Counted from the stretch's first letter, positions 1-7,270 are shown. The stretch is DNA of 20,680 nt from Treponema sp. UBA1226 (GCA_002309195.1 DBWY01000006.1:28839-49518); one strand, 5' to 3'. The notes: generated from the sequence alone by a model not told the origin. Translations and numbers: made by a program.

Positions 1-1031
1 TCACCGGCAAGTTTATCAAGCTCGATGATAGTACCTTCACCCATTCCAAGGATATCACGGATCTGCTTTTTAGTACGACCAAGTTCTACAGTCATCTCCA
101 TGAATACGTCCATGATAAGACTGATGTTACCCTGTTCTCCGCTAGGCATTCCGCCCTGGAGGTTCGGATACTGCAAAGTCTGAACATTAGGAGTATTCAT
201 CGGCATTCCGCCACCCATCTGTGGCATTCCCATCATTCCATTCATCATAGGCTGACCCATTCCCATATTCGGCATTCCCATGTTTGGCATACCCATCTGA
301 GGCTGGCCACCCATCGGCATTCCGCCTGTAAGGCTCTGCATGCTTGCCATATCTGCTGCACTCAAAGCTCCGGCGCCGCCATCATCTGCACCATATGCTT
401 TTCCGATCTGAACAGCAGCCTCACCAGCAATTGCTTCCCAGATTGTATATGGAGTTCCGTCAAGAGTAACAGGATATGTAAACAAAGCGAAAGTATTCTG
501 CGGAATACGAACCATTGCTTTAGGCATATTAACTGCTTCTGCAGGATTACATGCAAGCCCTGCAAACTTTTGAGTTTTATCAAGGGCTGTAATTTCATCA
601 TTTGTATGAGTAGAAAGAGTTTCAGAAATTATTGAAAGTGACATGTCATCGAGAGCTGCATTTTCTTCCTTGTTTATAAGAGAAACAAGTTTCTGAGCAA
701 ACTCTGTCGAGATAATGTAAATATGATCACCTGTCAATGCATTTGAGAAGTCTGCCATGACTGCAATTACCATCTCCGGTAACTTTGCAAGAAGCTGATC
801 TCTTACACTTGCTTCAACAACAACATTCTGAGCAGTACAATCAACTCCAGTCATCTTCTTGATATTGTCTGCGAAAGGCTGTTTTAATTCATCGGCAAAC
901 TTTCCGAGGGCTACTGCATCAATGTTAACAGAAGGCCCGTTAGTAACCTGACCGGAAGCATTAAGCCCGTCAATAGGCACTCCAGAAAGTAAAGCATCGA
1001 TTTCGTCTTGAGAAATTGCACCATCACTCAT
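1..1031 (-). CDS. fliY: Flagellar motor switch protein FliY (3' end cut by window edge)
   Basis: C-ring/switch component of the flagellar basal body, at the cytoplasmic face. 343 residues are visible and the frame is still open at base 1, so the end of the C-terminal SpoA domain is missing. Residues 6-15 (ISQDEIDALL) form the short motif that in FliM and FliY binds phosphorylated CheY. Residues about 35-215 are the FliM-middle/CheC-like domain. Residues about 235-300 are a very Met/Gly/Pro-rich linker. Residues about 301-343 start the SpoA domain (motif ISLIMDV, then LGRTKKQIRDIL). The ATG at 1031 overlaps the fliM stop by 8 bases (ATGAGTGA junction), which implies translational coupling. By hand alignment, the CheC-type E-x2-N phosphatase motifs look degenerate (ETLS at 137-140; no E-x2-N in the first helix). 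FliN is the alternative name for a short homologue, but the long middle domain argues for FliY. Confidence 0.95.
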   Translation of the reverse strand, partial: MSDGAISQDEIDALLSGVPIDGLNASGQVTNGPSVNIDAVALGKFADELKQPFADNIKKMTGVDCTAQNVVVEASVRDQLLAKLPEMVIAVMADFSNALTGDHIYIISTEFAQKLVSLINKEENAALDDMSLSIISETLSTHTNDEITALDKTQKFAGLACNPAEAVNMPKAMVRIPQNTFALFTYPVTLDGTPYTIWEAIAGEAAVQIGKAYGADDGGAGALSAADMASMQSLTGGMPMGGQPQMGMPNMGMPNMGMGQPMMNGMMGMPQMGGGMPMNTPNVQTLQYPNLQGGMPSGEQGNISLIMDVFMEMTVELGRTKKQIRDILGMGEGTIIELDKLAG

Positions 1032-2061
1032 ATGTTTCTTCTCCTTCTACGGAAAGTTCTTCAAATTCTTCAGGCTCATCTTCTGCGATTTTGCCTGTAA
1101 CCTGTACTGCCATTTTTTTGCCGATAACACCAGGCTGGCAGTAAAATTTCTTTTTATTACCAACACTAAGAGTAAGAGAATCTCCTACCTTTGTGTTTGA
1201 AAGTCTAACTGTATCTCCGACACGAAGAGCAAGAACATCGCGTATCGGCAAATTAATTGAACCGATTTCTGCAACGACATCCATATCTACTGTCGAAAGT
1301 TTTTCTTTTAAAGTACCAAGGTACTGTGTCGTAGAACTTCTTCTTACAGAAGAGAACCAGAACTGTGAAGAAAGTTTTGAAATGATCGGTTCAATAGTCA
1401 AATAAGGAATACAGAAGTTAATCATTCCTTCTTCTTCACCAACTTTTGTCTCAAGCGTAACAAGGACAACCATTTCTGTCGGAGGTACAATCTGCGCAAA
1501 CTGAGGGTTTGTTTCGATCTGACCAAGACGAGGTCTAAGGTCAATTACCTGTGTCCATGCTTCCCTCATATTTGCAAGAATACGAACGATGATTCCTTCC
1601 ATTACAGACTGTTCAATATCAGTAAGGTCACGGTTTTTATTTCCCGTTGTTGCACCTGTTCCACCAAAAAGACGGTCAATCATACTGAACGTAATTGCAG
1701 GGTCAATTTCAAGAATTGCATTACCCTTGAGAGGGTCCATGTTAATTACGGCCAGAGTTGTAGGTGTCGGAATCGAACGAATAAATTCTTCGTATGTAAG
1801 CTGATCTACAGTTGCTACGTGAACATGAACAAGACTTCGAAGCTGCGCCGAAAGGCTTGTTGTTGTCAAACGGGCAAACGTTTCATGCATAATCTGAACA
1901 GTACGAATCTGTTCTTTTGAGAATTTGTCAGGACGCTTAAAATCATAAATTTTAATCTTACGGGTATCAGATACCGGTTTATAATCGTCTACATCAGACT
2001 GGCCGGAACTAATAGCCGAGAGTAATTGGTCAATTTCATCCTGAGACAAAATTTCGTTCAT
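1024..2061 (-). CDS. fliM: Flagellar motor switch protein FliM
   Basis: 345 residues, the usual length for FliM. It forms the middle of the C-ring, binds CheY-P and FliG, and sets rotation direction. The N-terminal CheY-P binding segment is ILSQDEIDQLL (residues 4-14). The middle domain carries the conserved FGGTG motif and the following (D/T)xIE segment. The C-terminal SpoA domain includes an IRDVLALRVGD-type motif. The start at 2061 has a purine-rich ribosome site (AGGTGG) about 10 bases upstream, and lies 30 bases after the fliL stop. The C-terminus is strongly acidic (about 15 Glu/Asp residues in the last 20). The stop overlaps the fliY start. Confidence 0.97.
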   Translation of the reverse strand: MNEILSQDEIDQLLSAISSGQSDVDDYKPVSDTRKIKIYDFKRPDKFSKEQIRTVQIMHETFARLTTTSLSAQLRSLVHVHVATVDQLTYEEFIRSIPTPTTLAVINMDPLKGNAILEIDPAITFSMIDRLFGGTGATTGNKNRDLTDIEQSVMEGIIVRILANMREAWTQVIDLRPRLGQIETNPQFAQIVPPTEMVVLVTLETKVGEEEGMINFCIPYLTIEPIISKLSSQFWFSSVRRSSTTQYLGTLKEKLSTVDMDVVAEIGSINLPIRDVLALRVGDTVRLSNTKVGDSLTLSVGNKKKFYCQPGVIGKKMAVQVTGKIAEDEPEEFEELSVEGEETYE

Positions 2062-2091
2062 TAACCCGCCACCTATCTACTTTTTATTATC

Positions 2092-2643
2092 CTACTGAGG
2101 AATAACATTTAATTTATCAAACGATATTTTTCTGATTTTTGATTTACTCAAAATCGTATCGTTAATCTGGTTTCTAATTTCTATCTTTAATTTTTCTTCG
2201 TTTTTAGGAGTAAGTTCTTCTGGAGTCTTATCTGCAAAATATCTTCTCAAGAAATCTCTGATAGGGATTTTCTGTGCAGTAATCTCTGTCGAAGCAACTT
2301 TATCGTCCTTTTTATAACCAAGATAAATATTTACAACAACACTTGCCTGTTCTGTTGAACCGGAGGTCTTTGTCTGGATTTCTCCAAGAGAAGTATACCA
2401 GTCAAGTTCTTCTGGATGTTCTTTAAATTCTTCGCTTACAGGAATTACAGTCTGATTAGTCTTATTTTTACCCATTATGTTCATTGTGATTACAACAACG
2501 GTAACAATAAGAATTATTGCACCAAGGGCAAGACCGACATACTTTAATATAGTAGGGAGAATTCCTCCGATACCGCCTTTTTTGGCTGGCGCTGCAGCTG
2601 CTGATTCATCACCAAGATCAATTTCTGAGTCTTCGTCTGCCAT
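2092..2643 (-). CDS. fliL: Flagellar basal body-associated protein FliL
   Basis: 183 residues. FliL is an inner-membrane protein that surrounds or contacts the stator and supports torque. The sequence shows an acidic N-terminus, an Ala/Gly linker, one membrane segment at about residues 32-55, and a periplasmic domain that ends in the family-type pattern: IRDFLRRYF, then acidic residues, then an EIRNQINDTIL helix. A strong ribosome site (GGGAGG) precedes the ATG at 2643. Gene order motB-fliL-fliM supports the call. Nothing in it looks damaged. Confidence 0.93.
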   Translation of the reverse strand: MADEDSEIDLGDESAAAAPAKKGGIGGILPTILKYVGLALGAIILIVTVVVITMNIMGKNKTNQTVIPVSEEFKEHPEELDWYTSLGEIQTKTSGSTEQASVVVNIYLGYKKDDKVASTEITAQKIPIRDFLRRYFADKTPEELTPKNEEKLKIEIRNQINDTILSKSKIRKISFDKLNVIPQ

Positions 2644-2687
2644 TTTTTACCTCCCATCAACATTATTACAATAGAATAATCTTAACA

Positions 2688-3482
2688 TTAAAAATGTCCT
2701 TCGTCTAGGATAATGATATCCACCCTTCGGTTATAAGCCTGACCTTCGGGTGTACTGTTATCAAACTTAGGTCGTGTATCAGCATAACCTGCTACACAAA
2801 ATTTTTTCTCATCTACTCCAAAATCGGCAAGATAGTACAAAATATTTATAGCACGCTGCGAAGAAAGTTCCCAATTTGAAGCAAAATATTCACTTTGCTC
2901 TTCATTTGTATTGTTTTCTGCGTCTTCTGAAAGATAAGAATCATTTTCATCAGGAACGATTGAAGATATTGGAGTATTATCCGTATGTCCTTCAATTCTG
3001 AATCTTCTGTTTTTTAGTTCAGGATAGTTAAAGAATTCTGAAAGGTGTAAAAGCGTCTCACGAGTTTCATCAATATTTATTTTTGCACTTCCCTTTCTAA
3101 AGAAGGAATCTGCAGCAAGAGTAATTACAACTCCGCGTTCATCACTTGATATCGTAATTTTATTTGATTTAATTTCTGGTGCAAAAAGGCTTACTGCTTT
3201 TTTCATTGCAGTTCCAAGGTTCTTACCTTTTTCGAGAGAAGGAAGCGCACTGATTGTATTACCAAGATCTGCGAGGCGACCTACAGAGAGAGCAAGACCA
3301 CCGGTTTCTGCTTCTGTCTGTTTCATCTGCAGAGATTCCTGTATCGTTGCAAGCTGCGTAATGTCAACTTCTGAAGGGTTGTACAACATTACGAAGAAGC
3401 AGAGCATGAGAGTAATCATATCACCATAAGTACCTTGCCACGCGGTTGACGGTTTTTCTGGTTGCCTCTTTTGTCTAGCCAT
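2688..3482 (-). CDS. motB: Flagellar stator protein MotB
   Basis: Stator subunit that anchors MotA to peptidoglycan and carries the ion-conducting aspartate. From the ATG at 3482 it is 264 residues. Its single N-terminal membrane segment starts with [15 protein letters not shown], and Asp21 is the expected ion-binding residue. The C-terminal OmpA-like peptidoglycan-binding domain has the [12 protein letters not shown] motif and a conserved NRRVDIII end. A TTG codon sits directly before the ATG and would add one residue. I prefer the ATG because the AAGGAT ribosome site is then 7 bases away. motA ends 3 bases upstream of this ATG. Confidence 0.96.
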   Translation of the reverse strand: MARQKRQPEKPSTAWQGTYGDMITLMLCFFVMLYNPSEVDITQLATIQESLQMKQTEAETGGLALSVGRLADLGNTISALPSLEKGKNLGTAMKKAVSLFAPEIKSNKITISSDERGVVITLAADSFFRKGSAKINIDETRETLLHLSEFFNYPELKNRRFRIEGHTDNTPISSIVPDENDSYLSEDAENNTNEEQSEYFASNWELSSQRAINILYYLADFGVDEKKFCVAGYADTRPKFDNSTPEGQAYNRRVDIIILDEGHF

Positions 3483-3485
3483 CAA

Positions 3486-4268
3486 TTAATCCTTAAGTAC
3501 ATCAGCTGCAATAGCCTTTCTTGTTGTAGGGTCAAGATATGTTAAAAGTTTCTGTGCAATTACGCGCGAGTTTTCACCGGCCTGAATTGCAAGTACTCCT
3601 TCAATAATCATTTCCTTAACACGCATCTCATCGCCGTTATGTTTCATAAGCTTCTGTCCGAGCGGAACAAGAATCCAGTTTGCAAGCATAGATCCGTACA
3701 ATGTAGTAATCAAAGCAACGGCCATGTTAGGACCGAGCGAAGATTTATCTTCGAGGTTGTTCAACATACCGATAAGACCAAGTACGGTACCCATCATACC
3801 GAAACCAGGAGCAAAACCACCCCACTGGTTCATTACGTTGATCCATTCCATATGGCGAGCCTCTATCTGACTCATTTCATTTTCCATGATTGTTCTTACG
3901 ACAGCACCGTCCGTACCGTCGATTACAAGACGAAGTCCGCTTTTCATAAACGGATCATCAAGATCTTCAAGACCATCTTCAAGAATAAGGATACCTTCAC
4001 GTCGCGCTTTTTCTGACAGCGCAACCATGTTCTGTACTATCTGCTTTTCACCGAAGTCCGGAATCTTAAAACATCGTCCGATGATTTTAAAAATTCCGAG
4101 TGCCTTGCTTAACGGAGACATAATACAGATAGCGGCATAAGAACCACCGATTGTCATGAACACAGACGGAATATCAATAATTCCACCCAAGGTACCGCCA
4201 GATGTAAGAACTGACATTACAATACACGCAGCACCACCAACAAATCCGATTATTGTAGCTATATCCAT
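3486..4268 (-). CDS. motA: Flagellar stator protein MotA
   Basis: 260 residues, inner-membrane stator subunit. Four membrane segments are visible at about 3-24, 33-52, 152-172 and 183-203. The cytoplasmic loop contains KARREGILILE, in which Arg89/Arg90 and Glu97 match the charged residues that contact FliG in studied MotA proteins. The conserved prolines at 154 (GFAPGFGMMGTVLGL) and 202 (ILVPLG) match those important for torque generation. The ATG lies 2 bases after the flbD stop, and its ribosome site (AAGAGGT) is inside the last codons of flbD. That predicts coupled expression. Confidence 0.97.
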   Translation of the reverse strand: MDIATIIGFVGGAACIVMSVLTSGGTLGGIIDIPSVFMTIGGSYAAICIMSPLSKALGIFKIIGRCFKIPDFGEKQIVQNMVALSEKARREGILILEDGLEDLDDPFMKSGLRLVIDGTDGAVVRTIMENEMSQIEARHMEWINVMNQWGGFAPGFGMMGTVLGLIGMLNNLEDKSSLGPNMAVALITTLYGSMLANWILVPLGQKLMKHNGDEMRVKEMIIEGVLAIQAGENSRVIAQKLLTYLDPTTRKAIAADVLKD

Positions 4269-4270
4269 TG

Positions 4271-4468
4271 TTAAACCTCTTGAGATCCTATACCTATCCT
4301 TTTTCTATAGGTCACAATTTTTTCAATGACTTCCTGAGGTGAATTTTTAACTACGATTGTATTTCCCGACATCATTGTGATGGTCAGGTCTGGCCGACAC
4401 TCCATTGATTCTATCAGGTGTGGATTGACATAGAATACAGCTCCATTGAGCCTATTCAATTCTATCAT
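4271..4468 (-). CDS. flbD: FlbD family small flagellar protein
   Basis: A 65-residue protein of the small FlbD (Pfam FlbD) family, found just upstream of motA in spirochaetes and many Firmicutes. It is unrelated to the Caulobacter regulator of the same name, and its molecular role is poorly understood. It starts MIELNRLNG, then NPHLIESMECRPDLTITMMSGNTIVV, matching the family's NPxLIExIExxPDT-x-I-x-L-x-x-G pattern. The ribosome site AGGTGAGGGG precedes the ATG at 4468. It is the first gene of the flagellar unit here, behind its own promoter, whereas in several treponemes it follows flgE. Confidence 0.92.
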   Translation of the reverse strand: MIELNRLNGAVFYVNPHLIESMECRPDLTITMMSGNTIVVKNSPQEVIEKIVTYRKRIGIGSQEV

Positions 4469-4555
4469 ATTTAAATTTTCCCCTCACCTTAATTTTGACA
4501 CTATTTCCCATAAAAAGCAAGCATTTTATTCTTTTTTTTGCAATCTCGTGCCAAT

Positions 4556-4584
4556 ATTATCAAAAAAATACATGAATTTGCCAA
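4556..4584 (-). promoter_or_regulatory. Sigma70-type promoter of the flbD-motA-motB-fliL-fliM-fliY operon
   Basis: On the minus strand, TTGGCA (4584-4579) and GATAAT (4561-4556) are separated by exactly 17 bases. Transcription would start near 4549, giving a leader of about 80 bases before flbD. I saw no convincing sigma28 site (TAAA-N15-GCCGATAA) in this intergenic region. This is a sequence match only. Confidence 0.6.
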
Positions 4585-4612
4585 AATTTACCCCTTTTTT
4601 CGCATATATTCA

Positions 4613-4642
4613 TTAGACTTTTTAATATTATTATGTTATTAT
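4613..4642 (+). promoter_or_regulatory. Extended -10 promoter facing a predicted small RNA
   Basis: TTAGAC (4613-4618), an 18-base spacer, then TATTAT (4637-4642) preceded by TGT, giving an extended -10 (TGnTATTAT). The predicted start is near 4649. It diverges from the flbD promoter, with the two -35 boxes about 28 bases apart. The only thing it could drive before the terminator at 4692-4733 is a short RNA. Confidence 0.5.
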
Positions 4643-4648
4643 AGTGAT

Positions 4649-4733
4649 GTTGATGATTCGTTCCTAAGTCAGAGTTTTAAAAAAAATTAATACGTTTAAT
4701 GGCGTTCCTCCGAAGTCATTAAACGTTTTTTTT
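4649..4733 (+). ncRNA. Predicted small RNA with two CGUUCCU modules
   Basis: No open reading frame of useful length occurs between the promoter at 4613-4642 and the terminator at 4692-4733, so the transcript would be a small RNA of about 85 nt. It contains two related blocks: CGTTCCTAAGTCA (4659-4671) and CGTTCCTCCGAAGTCA (4703-4718), identical except for a three-base insertion (CCG). The first can fold into a weak 5-bp hairpin with CGUUCCUA in the loop. The second is the loop of the terminator hairpin and exposes UUCCUCC. Such C-rich loops in known small RNAs (for example RsaE-type) pair with Shine-Dalgarno sequences. The function is inference, and I do not recognise a named RNA family. Confidence 0.45.
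4692..4733 (+). terminator. Intrinsic terminator, possibly bidirectional
   Basis: A perfect 10-bp stem, ACGTTTAATG (4692-4701) with CATTAAACGT (4717-4726), extendable by a G-U and a C-G pair, closes a loop of about 11 bases. Eight Ts (4726-4733) follow on the plus strand. On the minus strand a run of Ts (complement of 4679-4686) follows after a 5-base gap, so the hairpin could also end hemW transcription. Confidence 0.8.
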
Positions 4734-4750
4734 GCCCGCACATAGATTTA

Positions 4751-5932
4751 CTAAATTTTTTCAAGGAATGAATTAAGGTATAAAATTCCCTGTTCGGTCA
4801 TCCTGTAAAAAATGTCAGAACCCTTGCATATTTTTTCGATAAGTTTCTTATCCATCCAGCTTTTTATCAAATCATTTTTTTCATCAAATATTTTCATGCT
4901 GTTCATACAGAATCTTTCTTCATAATCTTTTTTTGAAAAGCCATCAAGAAGACGCATGTTCATCATTATGTATTCAAACTCTTCTGTATGCTTGTCAATA
5001 AATTCTTCTTCACGCGGAATTTTTTCACAGTGCGAAAGATTTTTCCAGTACTCAATATACTGTTTAATATCTCTTGTATTTGTATATCTGAGCGAATCTT
5101 TTTCTCTGTAAAAAAAAGTTCCGGTGGCGCCGCTTCCTGCACCGATGTAAGATTTTAAATGCCAGTATGCAAGATTATGACGCGCCCTCGATTTTTCGTC
5201 TTTAGAAAAATTTGAAACTTCATACTGAACATAACCTTTACTCTTTAAATAGTCCCGGGCGCGTATCCAGAGGGCGTCTGAATAATCTGCGTCGAACGCT
5301 GCTTTTTTATCCTGAATCATTCTGTAAAGTTTCGTATTTTCTTCTATGCATAATGAATAAAGAGAAATATGCTCTGGAGAAAATTTTACGATTTCATCAA
5401 TCGTTGACTTTACATCATTTTCTGTTTCTCCCGGAAGAGAACTTATCAAATCAACAGAAAATCTTTTCGTAAAATTTTCTTTTATAAATAGGAGCGCTTC
5501 GACGCAGGTTTTTCGTGATGCGCGGCGCTCAATAAATTTTAAGGTCTCTTCTTTTAATGTCTGGATGCCTAAAGAAATTCTTGTAACGATTGATTTTTCT
5601 AAGAATAAAATCAATTCTTCATTTACATCATCAGGATTTAATTCTATTGTAAATTCAAAATCATTTTCATCTAAAATAAATTTTTCTTTTATCACAGAAA
5701 AAACTTTATTCATCTGTTCAATCGAAAGAAGACTTGGCGTTCCTCCTCCAATATAAACGGTTTTTAATTTTGTTCCGCTTAAATTTTCTGCATGAAAAGC
5801 AAGTTCTCTTGAAAGCGCATCTACATAATCATCGATAAGATTTTCACATCCCGGTCTGCTGAAAAAATCGCAGTAAATGCATTTTGATTTACAGAACGGA
5901 ATATGAATGTATAAAGAAATTTCTGAAGGCAT
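4751..5932 (-). CDS. hemW: HemW-type radical SAM protein (heme chaperone; coproporphyrinogen oxidase-like)
   Basis: 393 residues. The N-terminus has the radical SAM cluster motif C14-x3-C18-x2-C21, followed by D22-F23. HemN, the true oxygen-independent coproporphyrinogen III oxidase, has a fourth Cys at the position of F23, so this is a HemW-type protein, thought to bind and deliver heme rather than oxidise coproporphyrinogen. Next come YIGGGTPSLL (SAM binding), RISLGIQTL, and a HemW-type C-terminal winged-helix region (MMNMRLLDGFSKKDYEERF). The ATG directly follows the lepB stop (TAGATG), so the two are probably co-transcribed. The substrate in this organism is unknown. Automated annotation may still call it hemN. 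Confidence 0.88.
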   Translation of the reverse strand: MPSEISLYIHIPFCKSKCIYCDFFSRPGCENLIDDYVDALSRELAFHAENLSGTKLKTVYIGGGTPSLLSIEQMNKVFSVIKEKFILDENDFEFTIELNPDDVNEELILFLEKSIVTRISLGIQTLKEETLKFIERRASRKTCVEALLFIKENFTKRFSVDLISSLPGETENDVKSTIDEIVKFSPEHISLYSLCIEENTKLYRMIQDKKAAFDADYSDALWIRARDYLKSKGYVQYEVSNFSKDEKSRARHNLAYWHLKSYIGAGSGATGTFFYREKDSLRYTNTRDIKQYIEYWKNLSHCEKIPREEEFIDKHTEEFEYIMMNMRLLDGFSKKDYEERFCMNSMKIFDEKNDLIKSWMDKKLIEKICKGSDIFYRMTEQGILYLNSFLEKI

Positions 5933-6640
5933 CTAAAATATTCTTGCCCTCTTTACCGGATAGTAAAGTGCAATTGTTTTTGCAACAAGATCTTTTTTAT
6001 TTACGACTCCCCAGAGTCTGCTGTCGAGACTCGAAAGCCTGTTGTCTGCAATTACGAAATACTGTCCGGGGCCGAGCGTAATCGGTGTAAACGAACCGCG
6101 GAATCCTACCAGAGTATCCCAGTTGTCAGGAAGCTTTTCGATATCGATATTATATTTTTTTTCTGAAAGTTCAAATTCTGTAAGAAAATATTTTTCGCCG
6201 GCACTTTTAACATAAATTACAAAGTTCTTCATGTAAACTGTATCACCTGGAAGACCGATGACACGTCTTAAGCACATTCTTGAACTTAAATTTTCTGTAT
6301 TTTTTTCGAGACCTCTTTTCTGGAATGTAAAAAAGCGGATTGCTGCGTTAAGGATTTTTTTGCCGACTGTATTTACAGGTGAATTCTTATCAACAAGGTA
6401 CACTTCTCCCCTTTTTACCGGCAGATTTAGCGGAGAAACAAAAATGAGGGAATTCTTTGCAATATCTGGTCCCATGGAATCTGATCTTTCCTTTACAGGG
6501 AAAGCAACGAAAGAAAGTATGAGGTTTATGATTACGAATATCAGGACAAAATTAAAGACAGCGGTAAAAACGCGTCTGTGAAACTCTTTTTTTAATGTAA
6601 ATGAGATTCTGTACAAATCTTTACTTATCAGTTTTGGCAT
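5933..6640 (-). CDS. lepB: Signal peptidase I (S26 family) with Arg in place of the catalytic Lys
   Basis: 235 residues. Signal peptidase I cleaves signal peptides on the outer face of the inner membrane. There is one membrane segment at about residues 26-47. Box B reads SDSMGPDI, with S55 as the nucleophile position (usual form SGSMxPTL). Box D reads LRRVIGLPGD, where the general-base Lys of E. coli LepB (Lys145, in KRxxGLPGD) aligns with Arg125, codon AGA. Box E reads ADNRLSSLDSRLWG (usually GDNR). The fold therefore looks intact, but the Ser/Lys dyad appears altered. The promoter leaves no room for a ribosome site before the ATG at 6640. hemW follows immediately. It could be an active variant or a dedicated or inactive paralogue; family assignment is firm, activity is not. 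Confidence 0.85.
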   Translation of the reverse strand: MPKLISKDLYRISFTLKKEFHRRVFTAVFNFVLIFVIINLILSFVAFPVKERSDSMGPDIAKNSLIFVSPLNLPVKRGEVYLVDKNSPVNTVGKKILNAAIRFFTFQKRGLEKNTENLSSRMCLRRVIGLPGDTVYMKNFVIYVKSAGEKYFLTEFELSEKKYNIDIEKLPDNWDTLVGFRGSFTPITLGPGQYFVIADNRLSSLDSRLWGVVNKKDLVAKTIALYYPVKRARIF

Positions 6641-6646
6641 AAATTC

Positions 6647-6675
6647 ATAATATCATATAAAAAATGAGTTTTCAA
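6647..6675 (-). promoter_or_regulatory. lepB promoter predicting a leaderless mRNA
   Basis: On the minus strand, TTGAAA (6675-6670), a 17-base spacer, then TATTAT (6652-6647) preceded by TGA, giving an extended -10. Only 6 bases separate the -10 from the lepB ATG, and there is no Shine-Dalgarno sequence, so transcription should begin at or next to the start codon. Confidence 0.6.
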
Positions 6676-6693
6676 TATTTAACGGTTTTATGC

Positions 6694-6722
6694 TTGAGAG
6701 TACACCGCGTTTGGTCTATAAT
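6694..6722 (+). promoter_or_regulatory. smpB promoter predicting a leaderless mRNA
   Basis: TTGAGA (6694-6699), a 17-base spacer, then a perfect TATAAT (6717-6722). The smpB ATG begins at 6731, only 8 bases after the -10, with no Shine-Dalgarno sequence between. The predicted start is at 6729-6731, that is, at or within two bases of the start codon. Confidence 0.68.
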
Positions 6723-6730
6723 AACTTAAT

Positions 6731-7192
6731 ATGGCAGAAAGTAAAAAAATAGCAGAAAATAAAAAAGCACGTTTCAATTACACGATAGAAGACTCCATTG
6801 AATGCGGAATTGTCCTCGAAGGAACAGAAGTAAAGTCTGTAAAATCCGGAAACATATCGTTTCTGGACTCTTTTGCCGAAATTATAAATAACGAAGTCTT
6901 TTTAAAGGGTTTTCATATAAGCGAATATTCTTATTCCTCGGTCTTTAACCATAATCCGGACCGGCCTAAAAAGCTTTTACTCCATGAAGATGAAATAAAA
7001 AGACTTAAACGCAAGGTAGAAGAAAAAGGAGTTACTCTTATTCCGCTTGATTTTTACCTCAAAAACGGCCGCGTAAAAGTAAATCTGGGGCTCTGCCGGG
7101 GTAAAAAACTGTTTGACAAACGCGCTTCTATCAAGGAAAAGGACCTTAACAGAAGCATGCAGAGGGATTTTAAGAATTCTCTTATATCGTAA
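6731..7192 (+). CDS. smpB: SsrA (tmRNA)-binding protein SmpB
   Basis: 153 residues, full length for SmpB. It binds tmRNA and delivers it to stalled ribosomes (trans-translation). Recognisable segments are NKKARFNYTIEDSIECGIVL, the conserved GTEVKSVKSG, the KLLLHEDEIKRL helix, the VTLIPLDFYLKNGRVKVNLGLCRGKK block, and the DKRASIKEKD tail that in the family becomes helical in the decoding centre. The start is fixed by the family N-terminus, and it sits 8 bases after a perfect -10. The tmRNA gene itself is not in this window. No clear terminator follows before the next gene. Confidence 0.97.
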   Translation: MAESKKIAENKKARFNYTIEDSIECGIVLEGTEVKSVKSGNISFLDSFAEIINNEVFLKGFHISEYSYSSVFNHNPDRPKKLLLHEDEIKRLKRKVEEKGVTLIPLDFYLKNGRVKVNLGLCRGKKLFDKRASIKEKDLNRSMQRDFKNSLIS

Positions 7193-7270
7193 CAATGTAT
7201 GGTGCTTTTTTGTTTATTTATCAGGTTATAAACCATGAAAAACAAACAAAAACTGGAGACAGGAACATAG

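Noticed and set aside
3639..4140. Plus-strand frames of 125 and 84 residues opposite motA.
   Set aside because: motA is intact and certain on the other strand; these frames have no ribosome site and no recognisable protein features.
4469..4560. A sigma28 (FliA) promoter or a riboswitch in the flbD leader.
   Set aside because: No TAAA-N15-GCCGATAA match was found, and the leader shows only a weak imperfect palindrome (AAAATGC/GCTTTTT), not a known riboswitch fold.
7235..7270. An 11-codon frame (starting MKNKQKLETG) ending directly before the ATG of the 7271-8212 gene.
   Set aside because: It has no ribosome site of its own and no attenuator-like codon run or hairpins. The bases mainly serve as the ribosome site of the next gene.
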